Shown here one piece after another: positions 6,977 through 14,749 of a stretch of DNA of 17,881 nt. Both the position numbers and the translations under genes were made by a program. This stretch comes from CAIUMH01 sp037142475 (lineage in GTDB: Bacteria; Actinomycetota; Acidimicrobiia; Acidimicrobiales; RAAP-2): NCBI GenBank assembly GCA_037142475.1, contig JBAXAR010000035.1, forward strand, positions 1 through 17,881, written 5' to 3'. The notes below the pieces were generated by a model. The model searched no databases and was not told where the DNA came from. It worked only from the letters and a program-made list of their open reading frames with translations. Numbering within the stretch: the stretch's first letter is position 1; each line of letters starts with the position of its first letter.

Positions 6977-8467
6977 TCAGCGGGCGACGCCAAGGGTGAC
7001 CCGACGAACGCGCTGCCACTGAGCGATGGCGACCTCGCCAAGGTCGCGCGCTTCGCTCCGGGCGTACACGATGCTTTCGAGGTCGACTGGGTGATCGCCC
7101 ACCCGTTGCAGGCGGATCACGTCGCCTGACGGAGCAAACTCAGGGATCCAGCCGGACCAGGCGAAGCCGAGGCGCTCAAGGGCCTCGATGGCCATCGGTG
7201 CCGATGGGTCTGCGAGAGGGACGTCGAGATGGATCGCCCCGAGCGAGAGATGAGCGAGTGCCGATACTTCGTCACTCACACGCGCCACGACGTCAGATCC
7301 GATCGAGGTCACCCGGAGGTGAGCGAGACCGTGGGCCAACGCAAGATCGATCTCGATGCCAGTCCGCCCTTGGAGGATTCCGCTGGCTTCGGCGGCAAAC
7401 GTCCGATCGATCCCGAGCCTCTCGGCGAGCAAGGCGACGAGGGGTCGGAGGTCCTCGGGAACGTAAATTTCTCGAGGACCAATCGAGCGAAATGCTCGAA
7501 AGAAGATCAGGAGGCTTCGCCACCCTCCATGAGGGTTCGGCATCCCAGCCATGGAGACACCCGAAGGTTGCGACCCAATAGCGAGACCGGTCTCGACGGA
7601 TCCGAGCGTGAGACACACTTTCTGGCTCGCAGCATGGTTCGTCACCGCCTTTGCCCACATTCCCTTCACTCCAAGGTCTCTGGCAATCTCATCGCGCACG
7701 ATGGCCATGCGATCAGCGAGGTGGCGGCCCCGGAGCCTCGGATCCACAATGAGACGGCCGCTCTCGGGGATCGAATCGCCCAGGCGTTCATAGACATACG
7801 CGATGTGGCCGACGATCTCGCCGTCAGGAAGCACCGCGATCACTGAGCGCATCATTCCTCGGCGCAACCGGGCCCGAATCATCGAAACGTCATACAGCGA
7901 GTGGTCAGGATAGGAGTAGCCATAGCAACGGTAAAGGCATCGGACAAGACCTTCAGCGTCAGAAGGCTCCATCGCTCGAATCTCCACTGCGTCAGCCAAG
8001 TTGGCGTCTTCCTCGCTGTCGCCATCGTGGGCATCAACCGGGTCGATGTGATCGTGGTCGTCCCCGAAACCCCGATCAAGCCTTGCCTCACAGCGAACCG
8101 AATTACCCTCACTCCCCCGGAAGCCAACCCGCAACGAATCAACCATGCCCAATCGATGAAGTCGTCGTGATGGCAGATGGCGGGCTTCATCAGCCGAGAT
8201 CGGGAGCCGTTGATCACCCACTTCCACCGCGAGCGAGGAACCATCGAAGAAGATTTCAACGGTCACCGCGTGATTGCCCACCAGCGCTTCGCGCGCGAAT
8301 GCCTCCCGCACCAACTCCTCGACCACCGCCTGCATGCGCAGCGACCGTTCAGCGCCGAGACCCCGATCAGCAGCGCAGGATCGGACCGCCTCACCTGCTG
8401 CCCCAATGGCCGATTCATCGGCGATTGTCAGCCTCAGGTCAGCGTCTGGTGCTCCCACCTCAGCCAC
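6977..8467 (-). CDS. Degenerate GHKL ATPase-GNAT acetyltransferase fusion protein, paralog 2
   Basis: This 496-aa protein has three regions. Residues ~10-130 resemble an RsbW-like GHKL ATPase ('MQAVVEELVREA', then 'VGDQRLPISADEARHLPSRR'). The N-box Asn is replaced by Arg, and the DxG motif reads DQR, so ATP binding is doubtful. A His/Asp-rich linker spans ~136-156. A GNAT domain covers ~160-305, with 'RCLYRCYGYSYPD' near its start, the acetyl-CoA motif 'VDPRLRGRHLADRM' (241-254) and 'AVTNHAASQ'. Residues ~310-496 form a C-terminal domain shared with the neighbour, ending in 'LERLGFAWSGWIPEF' and 'GDVIRLQRV'. The substrate is unknown. The GTG start overlaps the upstream paralog stop by 8 bp, so the two are probably translationally coupled. 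GTG 8458 is an alternative start. Confidence 0.75.
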   Translation of the reverse strand: MAEVGAPDADLRLTIADESAIGAAGEAVRSCAADRGLGAERSLRMQAVVEELVREAFAREALVGNHAVTVEIFFDGSSLAVEVGDQRLPISADEARHLPSRRLHRLGMVDSLRVGFRGSEGNSVRCEARLDRGFGDDHDHIDPVDAHDGDSEEDANLADAVEIRAMEPSDAEGLVRCLYRCYGYSYPDHSLYDVSMIRARLRRGMMRSVIAVLPDGEIVGHIAYVYERLGDSIPESGRLIVDPRLRGRHLADRMAIVRDEIARDLGVKGMWAKAVTNHAASQKVCLTLGSVETGLAIGSQPSGVSMAGMPNPHGGWRSLLIFFRAFRSIGPREIYVPEDLRPLVALLAERLGIDRTFAAEASGILQGRTGIEIDLALAHGLAHLRVTSIGSDVVARVSDEVSALAHLSLGAIHLDVPLADPSAPMAIEALERLGFAWSGWIPEFAPSGDVIRLQRVGDHPVDLESIVYARSEARDLGEVAIAQWQRVRRVTLGVAR

Positions 8468-9938
8468 CGATCAGGGAACGCTGGACGCGCCTCCATTCGG
8501 AGATGGTGAAGTCGCGGACTTCGACCCCCTCCGGCCGAGCGCAGGCAATGCCCTCGAAGTCGATGGGTCGATCAGTCACCCTCTGGAGACGCTGCACATC
8601 GCCCGTCTCGTCAAACTCCGGCAGCCAGGCGCACCATGTAAATCCCATGTGCTCAAGCTTCTCCACGGCCCATGCGGCAGAGACGTCGTGCATCGGAAGG
8701 TCGAGTTCGATCACTGCAAGGTCCATCGAACGAAACCCGTCGAGTTCGTCAGCAAGGCGATCAACGAGATCGGACCCGATCTGCGACACAACGATTTCGG
8801 CTGCGCTGAAGGCAGCGGAGACACTGACTCGAAGGAGCGTTTCGGCTGAGGCAGGCTCAACCAATTCGTGGCTGAAGTCTCGGTCCAGGCCGGTTCGCTC
8901 AACCAGGCGTTGCATCATCTCTCCATGCCGCTCGGCAACAGAAAGCGTGCCGCTCTGTTGTGGCGTGCAGGCGATAAAGACCGCCATCAGGCTCTTGCGA
9001 CCATCAGCCGAACTTGGGAGACCAGTCATGACCATCTGGCCCCCGACCATCCCCAGCATCAGGCCGACTTCGACAGCCCCCCGACGGAGCGCCGCCTGCT
9101 GTGAAGCGACATGATTGGTCACACACTTCGAATAGATGCCAGAGACGCCTGCCTCAAAAGCGATCTGGTGACGCAGTTCAGCCATCCGCTCCGCCAGATG
9201 GTGACCCCGGAATCGGGGATCAACGATCATCCGGCCCGCTTCGGGGACCGGGTCATTGGTTCGATCGAAGACAATGGCGCAGTGTCCGACGATCTCTCCG
9301 TCAGCCGTTTGAGCCACCACTGAGTACATCGATCCGGACTGCAGGAGGCGACGCACATGCTTGGCTTCGTACATCATGGCGTCAGGGTAGGTGTAGCCAT
9401 AGCAGCGGTAGATACAACGGATAAGACCCTCGATGTCGTCGGTGGTCATCCTGCGAATACTCAAGGTATCGGCGACCTCATCGGGGGCGTCTGGCGCATC
9501 GGGTCCAAGGACCTCGTCGCCGATAGGGGCATCATCGAAGGACGTCACCGTGACCTCACACTCGGCGAGGTTCCCAATGCTTCCTTTGAAGCCGACGTGG
9601 AGGCGATCAACGAAACCCATGGCAAGCAGCCGGCGCGATGGCAGATGCCGAGACTCGCCCGCTGACATCGGGAGTCGGTGATCCAGGATCGCCACCCGAA
9701 GCACCGTGCCGTCAAAGGAGACCGTGGTCTCGATCACCCCATCCCCATCGACCATCTCTCGATGACGCGACTCACGAACGAGTTCTTCGACCACAACCTG
9801 GAGGCGAGTGGCTCGCTCTGCGTTCAGGCCATTGCCGAGAGCGCATGATCGCACAGCTGCTCCGACCGATTCGATGGGGGCTTCCTCGCTCAGCGAGATG
9901 GTGAGCTCCACGGGGGTCCGGTGTTGAGTGCTGGTCAT
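8460..9938 (-). CDS. Degenerate GHKL ATPase-GNAT acetyltransferase fusion protein, paralog 1
   Basis: This 492-aa protein is first in the pair and co-linear with the downstream paralog. The GHKL-like part is ~10-130: 'LQVVVEELVRES' has the paired acids of the N-box but Arg where Asn should bind Mg-ATP, and 'ILDHRLPM' replaces the DxGxP loop. The GNAT domain is ~158-305: 'RCIYRCYGYTYPD' at 174-186, acetyl-CoA loop 'VDPRFRGHHLAERM' at 239-252, and 'CVTNHVASQQAALRRG'. The shared C-terminal domain ends in 'LEHMGFTWCAWLPEF'. The ribosome binding site GAGGA lies 7 nt before ATG 9938. GNAT enzymes transfer acetyl from acetyl-CoA to amines, and RsbW-like domains normally bind partner proteins. A switch-controlled acetyltransferase is a reasonable guess, no more. 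Identity between paralogs is clearest in the GNAT core. Confidence 0.77.
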   Translation of the reverse strand: MTSTQHRTPVELTISLSEEAPIESVGAAVRSCALGNGLNAERATRLQVVVEELVRESRHREMVDGDGVIETTVSFDGTVLRVAILDHRLPMSAGESRHLPSRRLLAMGFVDRLHVGFKGSIGNLAECEVTVTSFDDAPIGDEVLGPDAPDAPDEVADTLSIRRMTTDDIEGLIRCIYRCYGYTYPDAMMYEAKHVRRLLQSGSMYSVVAQTADGEIVGHCAIVFDRTNDPVPEAGRMIVDPRFRGHHLAERMAELRHQIAFEAGVSGIYSKCVTNHVASQQAALRRGAVEVGLMLGMVGGQMVMTGLPSSADGRKSLMAVFIACTPQQSGTLSVAERHGEMMQRLVERTGLDRDFSHELVEPASAETLLRVSVSAAFSAAEIVVSQIGSDLVDRLADELDGFRSMDLAVIELDLPMHDVSAAWAVEKLEHMGFTWCAWLPEFDETGDVQRLQRVTDRPIDFEGIACARPEGVEVRDFTISEWRRVQRSLIGG

Positions 9939-10134
9939 AGGTCAATCCTCATTGTCGTGATTAGAGCCATGTTCGTCCGGCATCGAGTCTCTGTGCTCGG
10001 GCCGACAACGCGACCAGCGCCACAACGATCCCGCCCCGGCCTCGACGACCCACCGTCGTCTTCCCCATCACAGCACACGCCCGCCACGACGGGTGCCAGG
10101 AGGGGCCATTCAACGACAGCACCGCGCGTGACCG

Positions 10135-10189
10135 CATGGATACAACAGAGCCATTGGGAGAGAGCCTCGACAATCCAGTCCATGGATAC
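10135..10189. repeat. 9-bp direct repeat CATGGATAC
   Basis: CATGGATAC occurs at 10135-10143 and 10181-10189, 46 bp start to start, in the non-coding stretch upstream of the acetyltransferase pair. Two copies of a 9-mer within 50 bp are uncommon. They could be protein binding sites or chance. Confidence 0.35.
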
Positions 10190-10190
10190 T

Positions 10191-10224
10191 CTCGCAATCG
10201 AACTGAACTCGCAATAACTCGCTT
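10191..10224. repeat. Three short direct repeats CTCGC(A/T)(A/T)
   Basis: CTCGCAA at 10191-10197, CTCGCAA at 10208-10214 and CTCGCTT at 10218-10224 lie in one orientation, with start spacings of 17 and 10 bp. On the minus strand they read TTGCGAG/AAGCGAG. They lie about 250-290 bp upstream of the acetyltransferase start and immediately beside one copy of the CATGGATAC repeat. Iterated sites of this kind can bind an activator or repressor; the binding protein is unknown. Confidence 0.35.
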
Positions 10225-10448
10225 GTAGATGACGAGCCCGGCCCTCATTCGCGTGCTCGCTGGCCTGACACCGCTTCTCCTTCAGTGCGGTCAGGGTGTT
10301 CTCGCCCACTCGACAACCCTTGAGCCTTGCGTCCGGACCGACATCGGATCTCAGGTCAACAACCTGACGACCGACAACACCAGCTTTGTTTTGTCCCAGA
10401 GGGGCTTGGCGATGATCAGGAACGTGAGAGAAGAATCCGCCGGACGCT

Positions 10449-11483
10449 CTAGAGGCCAGGGGACTCCACGGTGACGGGCACCACGCCGAATTCCTCACGG
10501 ACCTCGTCGAGACTCCACGCAGCCATGGACAAGTGGTCGACGTGCGTGAAGTCACTTCGGCAGCGTGACCCTCGGTCAAAAGCCTCGCCGAGAAGCTCGA
10601 TCGCCCCAGGCCGCAGCAACGACCCGGACTTCGGAGAGAAACCCCCCGGATCGAGCACTCCCGCCTCGTGAATGAGGAGGTTTCCGAGGAACTGGGCCAG
10701 ATTGTCTTCTGAATCGTTCATGGCCATTTGGAACGCCCCGAGAGCGATCTCGCCTTGGCCCGTCGGCTCGTAACCAGCGATCACATGGTTCATGTCGTGA
10801 CTGACGGCCACAGCGGTCATGACCGAGGTACTGGCCGATCCGGGGATCTCGATACCGTTGCGACGGTAGAACTCGACATAGGACCTCCCCAGCGAACCCT
10901 CCCCGAGATGGCCGAGCTCGTCGAGCCGAGCCAGTAACTCGTGGTCGATCGGTCCCGACTCCCAAGCATCGTCACGAGAACCCACCCCTTGGAGAGAGGG
11001 TTCTGCGAGCGACGCAGCCCGAGAGCCAAAGCAGCGCATCCAGTCCGCCATCGCTGCATCAGCCCCTCCGGTGATCCAACCCCTACAGATCTCGAGATCT
11101 GCCCCGTTGAGGTCAAGAGCCGCTGCGAACTCCTCTACTCGCTCGACCTGGGCAGGCGAGAAAGGATGCCGGGCGAGTTCCAACGTCACCAATACGACGT
11201 GAAACCGACGTCGGGCCCTCTCGTCGTCGACCATCGCCGCCAACTCCTTCGGGCCGATCGGCTCGAGACGAGCAGATCGGAGATCGCCCCGCTTCCACAG
11301 GTGATCGACCACTGACCACAAGATGGCCTGTTGCTCATCAGTGGGCCCACCCTCAACATCGATTGCTCCGAGGAGGCCACGGATGACGGGCTCGACTGCA
11401 TCGGGAGCGACCATGTAGGGCACTGCATTCCTCCATCTCGAGCTGAGATAATTGTACGCACCTTGACTCGCCAAGTCAGGCAT
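10449..11483 (-). CDS. TerB-like / Coq4-like two-domain protein
   Basis: About 344 aa from ATG 11483; the frame extends to a GTG at 11567, but those 28 extra residues look unstructured and overlap the divergent promoter. The first ~140 residues are helical and acidic, in the style of a TerB/tellurite-resistance fold ('LLGAIDVEGGPTDEQQAIL', then 'RFHVVLVTLELARHPFSPAQVERVEEFAAALDL'). The C-terminal part is Coq4-like. It carries HDxxH-x11-E exactly: H229, D230, H233 and E245 in 'VAVSHDMNHVIAGYEPTGQGE', preceded by 'GRSYVEFYRRNGIEIPG' and followed by 'ALGAFQMAMNDSEDNLAQFL'. Coq4 binds a metal ion with this motif and acts in ubiquinone synthesis. Actinomycetes normally make menaquinone, so the role here is probably different. 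The TerB call is less sure than the Coq4 call. Confidence 0.7.
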   Translation of the reverse strand: MPDLASQGAYNYLSSRWRNAVPYMVAPDAVEPVIRGLLGAIDVEGGPTDEQQAILWSVVDHLWKRGDLRSARLEPIGPKELAAMVDDERARRRFHVVLVTLELARHPFSPAQVERVEEFAAALDLNGADLEICRGWITGGADAAMADWMRCFGSRAASLAEPSLQGVGSRDDAWESGPIDHELLARLDELGHLGEGSLGRSYVEFYRRNGIEIPGSASTSVMTAVAVSHDMNHVIAGYEPTGQGEIALGAFQMAMNDSEDNLAQFLGNLLIHEAGVLDPGGFSPKSGSLLRPGAIELLGEAFDRGSRCRSDFTHVDHLSMAAWSLDEVREEFGVVPVTVESPGL

Positions 11484-11557
11484 CGCCCCTCGGTCCCCGC
11501 CACGCTCGAAGCACCACGCCAGGCTGACCAGAGCCCTCCAATTCCTGCGTGGGCCGA

Positions 11558-11572
11558 TACGATCCACTCACG
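11558..11572 (+). promoter_or_regulatory. Candidate leaderless-type -10 (TACGAT) for the acyltransferase
   Basis: TACGAT at 11558-11563 lies 9 nt before GTG 11573. There is no good Shine-Dalgarno sequence. The box argues for GTG 11573 over GTG 11549, which would put the promoter inside the gene. Confidence 0.35.
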
Positions 11573-13693
11573 GTGACCACTCACGCAAACATCGAGCCCG
11601 AGCGTCGTATCGGCGACGACGTTGGCTCACCCCCGGGAGATCGGGAATTCCGGCCTGACGTGCAGGGTCTTCGGGCGGTCGCCGTCCTGTTGGTCATCGC
11701 GTATCACTTCAACGTGCCAGGGATCTCCGGCGGCTACGTCGGGGTTGATGTCTTCTTCGTCATCTCTGGCTTCGTCATCACCGGCCTTCTCCTTCGTGAG
11801 CGATCGGCACGCAGGGCCACCTCGTTAGTTGGCTTCTACGCACGCAGAGCCCGCCGGATCTTGCCGGCCGCCTCGCTGGTCATCGTCGTCACCGTGCTGG
11901 CCAGTTACCACTGGCTGGGCTTCGTTCGGGGTGGTGCCGTCGCCATCGACGGAAAGTGGGCGTCGGTCTTTCTGTCGAACCTGCACTCGATTCAAGTCGG
12001 CAACAGCTACTTCGGTGCTCAAGAAGCGGTCTCGCCGCTCCTCCACTTCTGGTCACTCTCGGTCGAGGAGCAGTTCTACCTGGTCTTTCCAATCCTTTTC
12101 GCTCTCCTCGCCGCTCGAACAACGGCTCTTCGATTCCGGAGTGTGATCGTTGGGGTTCTGTTGGTGACGATCATCGCTTCGCTGGCAACGTCAATCCTCC
12201 AGACCGCGTCATCGCCGGTGACGGCATACTTTTCACCCTTCACGCGAGCCTGGGAACTCGCCCTTGGTGCTCTCGTGGCAGTCAGCGCACCGCTGCTTCG
12301 CCGGCTCACTCCTGCGGTTGCCACTGCACTCAGCTGGATTGGTCTGGCCATGATCGCTGGCGCTGCTCTCGGCTTTACGTCAACGACGCCGTATCCGGGC
12401 GTGGCGGTCGTACTCCCGGTCGTCGGTGCCGGGATCGTCATCGCCGCAGGACTCGTGGCCCCAAGGTTCGGCGCCGAAATCATTCTCGGCCTCAGAGCCA
12501 GCAGGGTGATTGGCGACCTCTCGTTCTCGCTCTACCTCTGGCACTTCCCGGTCTATGTCATCGCTCGGCAGGTGAATTACGCACCCCTCCGCCTCGGACA
12601 ACGAGCTGTCTTGATCGTCCTCACGTTCGTCTTGGCCTTCGCCACCTACTACCTGATCGAAAATCCGATCCGTCATTCCTCGGCACTCCGCCGCCGTCAG
12701 GCGACGAGCATTGCCATGGGGCTCGCTTTGATCGCTCTCTGCCTTGGGGTCTGCTCCTTCATGATCGGGATCCACGGTTCGTCCACGCGACCAGTTGCGG
12801 GGCCGGCGAGTGTGGGTCTCGTCCACCTTGGGGTAGAACTCCGCCAGGCAACGGCCCTCAATGATCTGCCCGAGGTACTTCTCCCCCCGATGCCGGGCAC
12901 GCCCGATCTCCACCCCACCTCGATGCCCGATCGGTGCTTCATCGGGAACGGCTTTGCCAGCGGCTACCGCGCCACAACGCTTCCTCGATGCACCTTCGGG
13001 GACACGAACGCCACAAAGACCATGGTCCTCGCCGGCGACTCCACCGCCACGATGTGGTCGGCAGCTCTCGATCGTTTTGCCCGCCGGCATCACTACCGCT
13101 TGGTCATTCTGACCAAGTACGCCTGTCCGCCGTGGGTCTCGAGCGACGTAACCCTCCTCAAGGGCCCATCGTCGCGTTGTGCCGGGTTCCACGCCTTCAT
13201 GGTGCACCGGATCCGGGAGATGAGGCCGGCAGTCACGATCTTCGCCGGCATGGTGAACAATCCCAAGATCGTCAGGACCCCTTCTGGAGTCATCGGCTTT
13301 CCCGCCACGCTCCGTGAACTTGATGGGGCCGCAGGGACCTCGATCTTGCTTGGGGCCATTCCTCGGTTGTCATCCGGGCCTGGGGCCGAAGCAACCACCG
13401 CAGAATGCCTCGCTCGGCACCAGTCGACGATTCAGAGCTGTGGCATTGCTCGCTCACGTGCCATCAGGAACCTTGGCCCGGGAGTCGCTGGCCTTGAGCA
13501 AGTGGCAGTGGCCAACGGCGTGGCAGTCGTTGGGGTGATGGACCTCTTTTGCACTCCCACCACCTGTCCGCCGGTCGTGGCACATCGCGTCGTCTATCAG
13601 AACGCGTTCCATATGAACGTCGCCTATTCGACCTACATCGGCGATGCCCTCGGACAGGTACTGGTTCCGGTGATCAATGCTGGAACTCGCTGA
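11573..13693 (+). CDS. Acyltransferase-3 membrane protein with C-terminal SGNH domain (OafA/YrhL-like)
   Basis: About 706 aa. The N-terminal half is an acyltransferase-3 domain with ~10 membrane helices. The start 'EFRPDVQGLRAVAVLLVIAYHF' holds the conserved R-x10-H pair, 'GGYVGVDVFFVISGF' follows, and 'HFWSLSVEEQFYLVFP' is the family's signature loop. The C-terminal ~250 residues form an extracytoplasmic SGNH domain: block I 'VLAGDSTATMW' holds the nucleophile Ser. In the last block, where DxxH is usual, the sequence is 'VYQNAFHMNVAYS', so the catalytic Asp appears to be Asn. These proteins O-acetylate cell-surface polysaccharide, peptidoglycan or lipid-linked sugars, passing acetyl across the membrane. 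The target is unknown. It diverges from the TerB-Coq4 gene and is followed 51 bp later by a crotonase gene. Confidence 0.88.
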   Translation: MTTHANIEPERRIGDDVGSPPGDREFRPDVQGLRAVAVLLVIAYHFNVPGISGGYVGVDVFFVISGFVITGLLLRERSARRATSLVGFYARRARRILPAASLVIVVTVLASYHWLGFVRGGAVAIDGKWASVFLSNLHSIQVGNSYFGAQEAVSPLLHFWSLSVEEQFYLVFPILFALLAARTTALRFRSVIVGVLLVTIIASLATSILQTASSPVTAYFSPFTRAWELALGALVAVSAPLLRRLTPAVATALSWIGLAMIAGAALGFTSTTPYPGVAVVLPVVGAGIVIAAGLVAPRFGAEIILGLRASRVIGDLSFSLYLWHFPVYVIARQVNYAPLRLGQRAVLIVLTFVLAFATYYLIENPIRHSSALRRRQATSIAMGLALIALCLGVCSFMIGIHGSSTRPVAGPASVGLVHLGVELRQATALNDLPEVLLPPMPGTPDLHPTSMPDRCFIGNGFASGYRATTLPRCTFGDTNATKTMVLAGDSTATMWSAALDRFARRHHYRLVILTKYACPPWVSSDVTLLKGPSSRCAGFHAFMVHRIREMRPAVTIFAGMVNNPKIVRTPSGVIGFPATLRELDGAAGTSILLGAIPRLSSGPGAEATTAECLARHQSTIQSCGIARSRAIRNLGPGVAGLEQVAVANGVAVVGVMDLFCTPTTCPPVVAHRVVYQNAFHMNVAYSTYIGDALGQVLVPVINAGTR

Positions 13694-13701
13694 GCGAATC
13701 C

Positions 13702-13726
13702 GTCATGCGGTCCATGCCGCAATGAC
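13702..13726 (+). terminator. Hairpin after the acyltransferase gene
   Basis: GTCATGCGG (13702-13710) pairs with CCGC-A-ATGAC (13717-13726) around a 6-nt loop: a 9-bp stem with one bulged A. It starts 8 bp after the acyltransferase stop and ends about 9 bp before the ribosome binding site of the crotonase gene. It may stop or weaken read-through, or affect initiation of the next gene. There is no T-tract. Confidence 0.4.
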
Positions 13727-13744
13727 AATCCACCAAGGAGAGCC

Positions 13745-14539
13745 ATGAGCAACGTCGTAGTGGACCGTGAGGGTCCCGTCACCATCATCGCCATCAACCG
13801 ACCAGAGGCCCGCAACGCCGTCGATGGTCCGACTGCGGCTGAACTGCACAGCGCCTTCGAGGACTTCGAAGCGGACGACACAGCATCGGTCGCCATTTTG
13901 ACGGGCCGAGGAGGCACGTTCTGCGCCGGGGCCGATCTCAAGGCGGTGGGAACACCGTCAGGGAATCAGGTCACCGTGAACGGACCGGCGCCGATGGGGC
14001 CGAGCCGGATGCACTTGAAGAAACCGGTGATTGCCGCCATCGAGGGCTACGCCGTTGCCGGCGGCCTTGAGCTCGCCGTGTGGTGTGACCTCAGGGTTGC
14101 TGCCTCCGATGCCATCCTCGGCGTCTTCTGCCGTCGCTGGGGCGTCCCGCTCATCGATGGCGGAACGGTCCGACTTCCCCGCCTGATCGGCGAGTCCCAC
14201 GCCCTCGATCTCATCCTCACCGGACGGGGCGCGAGTGGGCCCGAGGCCTTGGCGATGGGCCTTGTGAACCGACTCAGCGCACCGGGCGAGGCACTCGATC
14301 TGGCACGCACCTTGGCCCACGAGCTCTGCGCGCTCCCCCAACGATGCCTGAGGAGCGATCGCCAGTCGGCACTCGAGCAGTGGGGCATGGATGAGGACAC
14401 CGCCCTGGCCAATGAGACCACTCTCGGCATCGCCACGCTGGGGTCTGGCGAGAGTCTCGACGGAGCTGCTCGCTTTGCCGCTGGTGCTGGCCGCCACGGG
14501 GAATTCCAACGAGTGGAGAAGTCCGAAACAAATCGTTGA
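13745..14539 (+). CDS. Crotonase (enoyl-CoA hydratase/isomerase) family protein
   Basis: This 264-aa protein has AAGGAG at 13735-13740 just before ATG 13745. Crotonase motifs are in order: 'ITIxxNRPEARNAVDG'-type start, oxyanion segment 'GRGGTFCAGADLKAV' and 'AIEGYAVAGGLELAVWCDLRVAA', with Glu109 at the site of the first catalytic Glu of rat hydratase. The second catalytic Glu falls at Cys129 in 'GVFCRRWGVPLIDGG'. Simple enoyl-CoA hydration is therefore doubtful, and another crotonase reaction such as isomerisation or hydrolysis is possible. The 'CRRWGVPLIDGGTVRLPRLIG' form is, as I recall, common in actinomycetes. The substrate is an acyl-CoA, probably in the cytoplasm. No other beta-oxidation gene is adjacent, so the pathway is not fixed. 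Confidence 0.88.
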   Translation: MSNVVVDREGPVTIIAINRPEARNAVDGPTAAELHSAFEDFEADDTASVAILTGRGGTFCAGADLKAVGTPSGNQVTVNGPAPMGPSRMHLKKPVIAAIEGYAVAGGLELAVWCDLRVAASDAILGVFCRRWGVPLIDGGTVRLPRLIGESHALDLILTGRGASGPEALAMGLVNRLSAPGEALDLARTLAHELCALPQRCLRSDRQSALEQWGMDEDTALANETTLGIATLGSGESLDGAARFAAGAGRHGEFQRVEKSETNR

Positions 14540-14597
14540 CCGTGGCGGATCAGATTCAGAAGTGTTCGACCACCCGCTGCCAGCGAGGTCTCCTGCA

Positions 14598-14627
14598 CTG
14601 GCCCTGCGAAGGGCATCGCGGGGCCAG
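14598..14627. terminator. Strong hairpin between convergent genes
   Basis: CTGGCCC at 14598-14604 pairs with GGGCCAG at 14621-14627, and the stem continues inward through a G-T wobble and three more pairs (GCG/CGC), giving 11 pairs around an 8-nt loop. It lies in the 210-bp gap between the crotonase stop (14539) and the end of the isocitrate dehydrogenase gene (14750). It is well placed to end transcripts from both sides, though without a clear T-tract. I see no gene in the rest of the gap. Confidence 0.5.
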
Positions 14628-14749
14628 GCTGGCGCTCCTCAGGTTCCGCTCAACCGTGCACTCACGATCTGGTTCCTGATTCGAGCAGCACTCGAGCCAC
14701 TGGAATCTCTCTGACTCTGATGACGCCGAGCAGCTCGAAGCCTCGTCGA

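Larger units (their letters stand above)
9939..10448. other. 510-bp stretch without a convincing gene
   Basis: This lies between the TerB-Coq4 gene (ending at 10449) and the GHKL-GNAT pair (starting at 9938), both on the minus strand. Long frames are open on both strands, but none gives a recognisable protein. The minus frame 9935-10579 mainly continues antisense-like into the Coq4 gene, and the short plus frame 10229-10474 lacks family features. It contains three CTCGC(A/T)(A/T) repeats, a 9-bp direct repeat and a 6-bp-stem inverted repeat at 10351-10367 (TCAGGT/ACCTGA). A regulatory region or a decayed gene is most likely. A lineage-specific small gene cannot be excluded. Confidence 0.5.

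Noticed and set aside
9961..10248. A 95-codon minus-strand frame just upstream of the acetyltransferase pair, Arg-rich with a short hydrophobic stretch.
   Set aside because: It matches no known family, its composition looks like translated non-coding high-GC DNA, and no ribosome binding site supports it.
10229..10474. An 81-codon plus-strand frame with a signal-peptide-like start (LIRVLAGLTPLLL).
   Set aside because: No ribosome binding site or convincing promoter. The rest of the frame is not protein-like, and it overlaps the end of the TerB-Coq4 gene.
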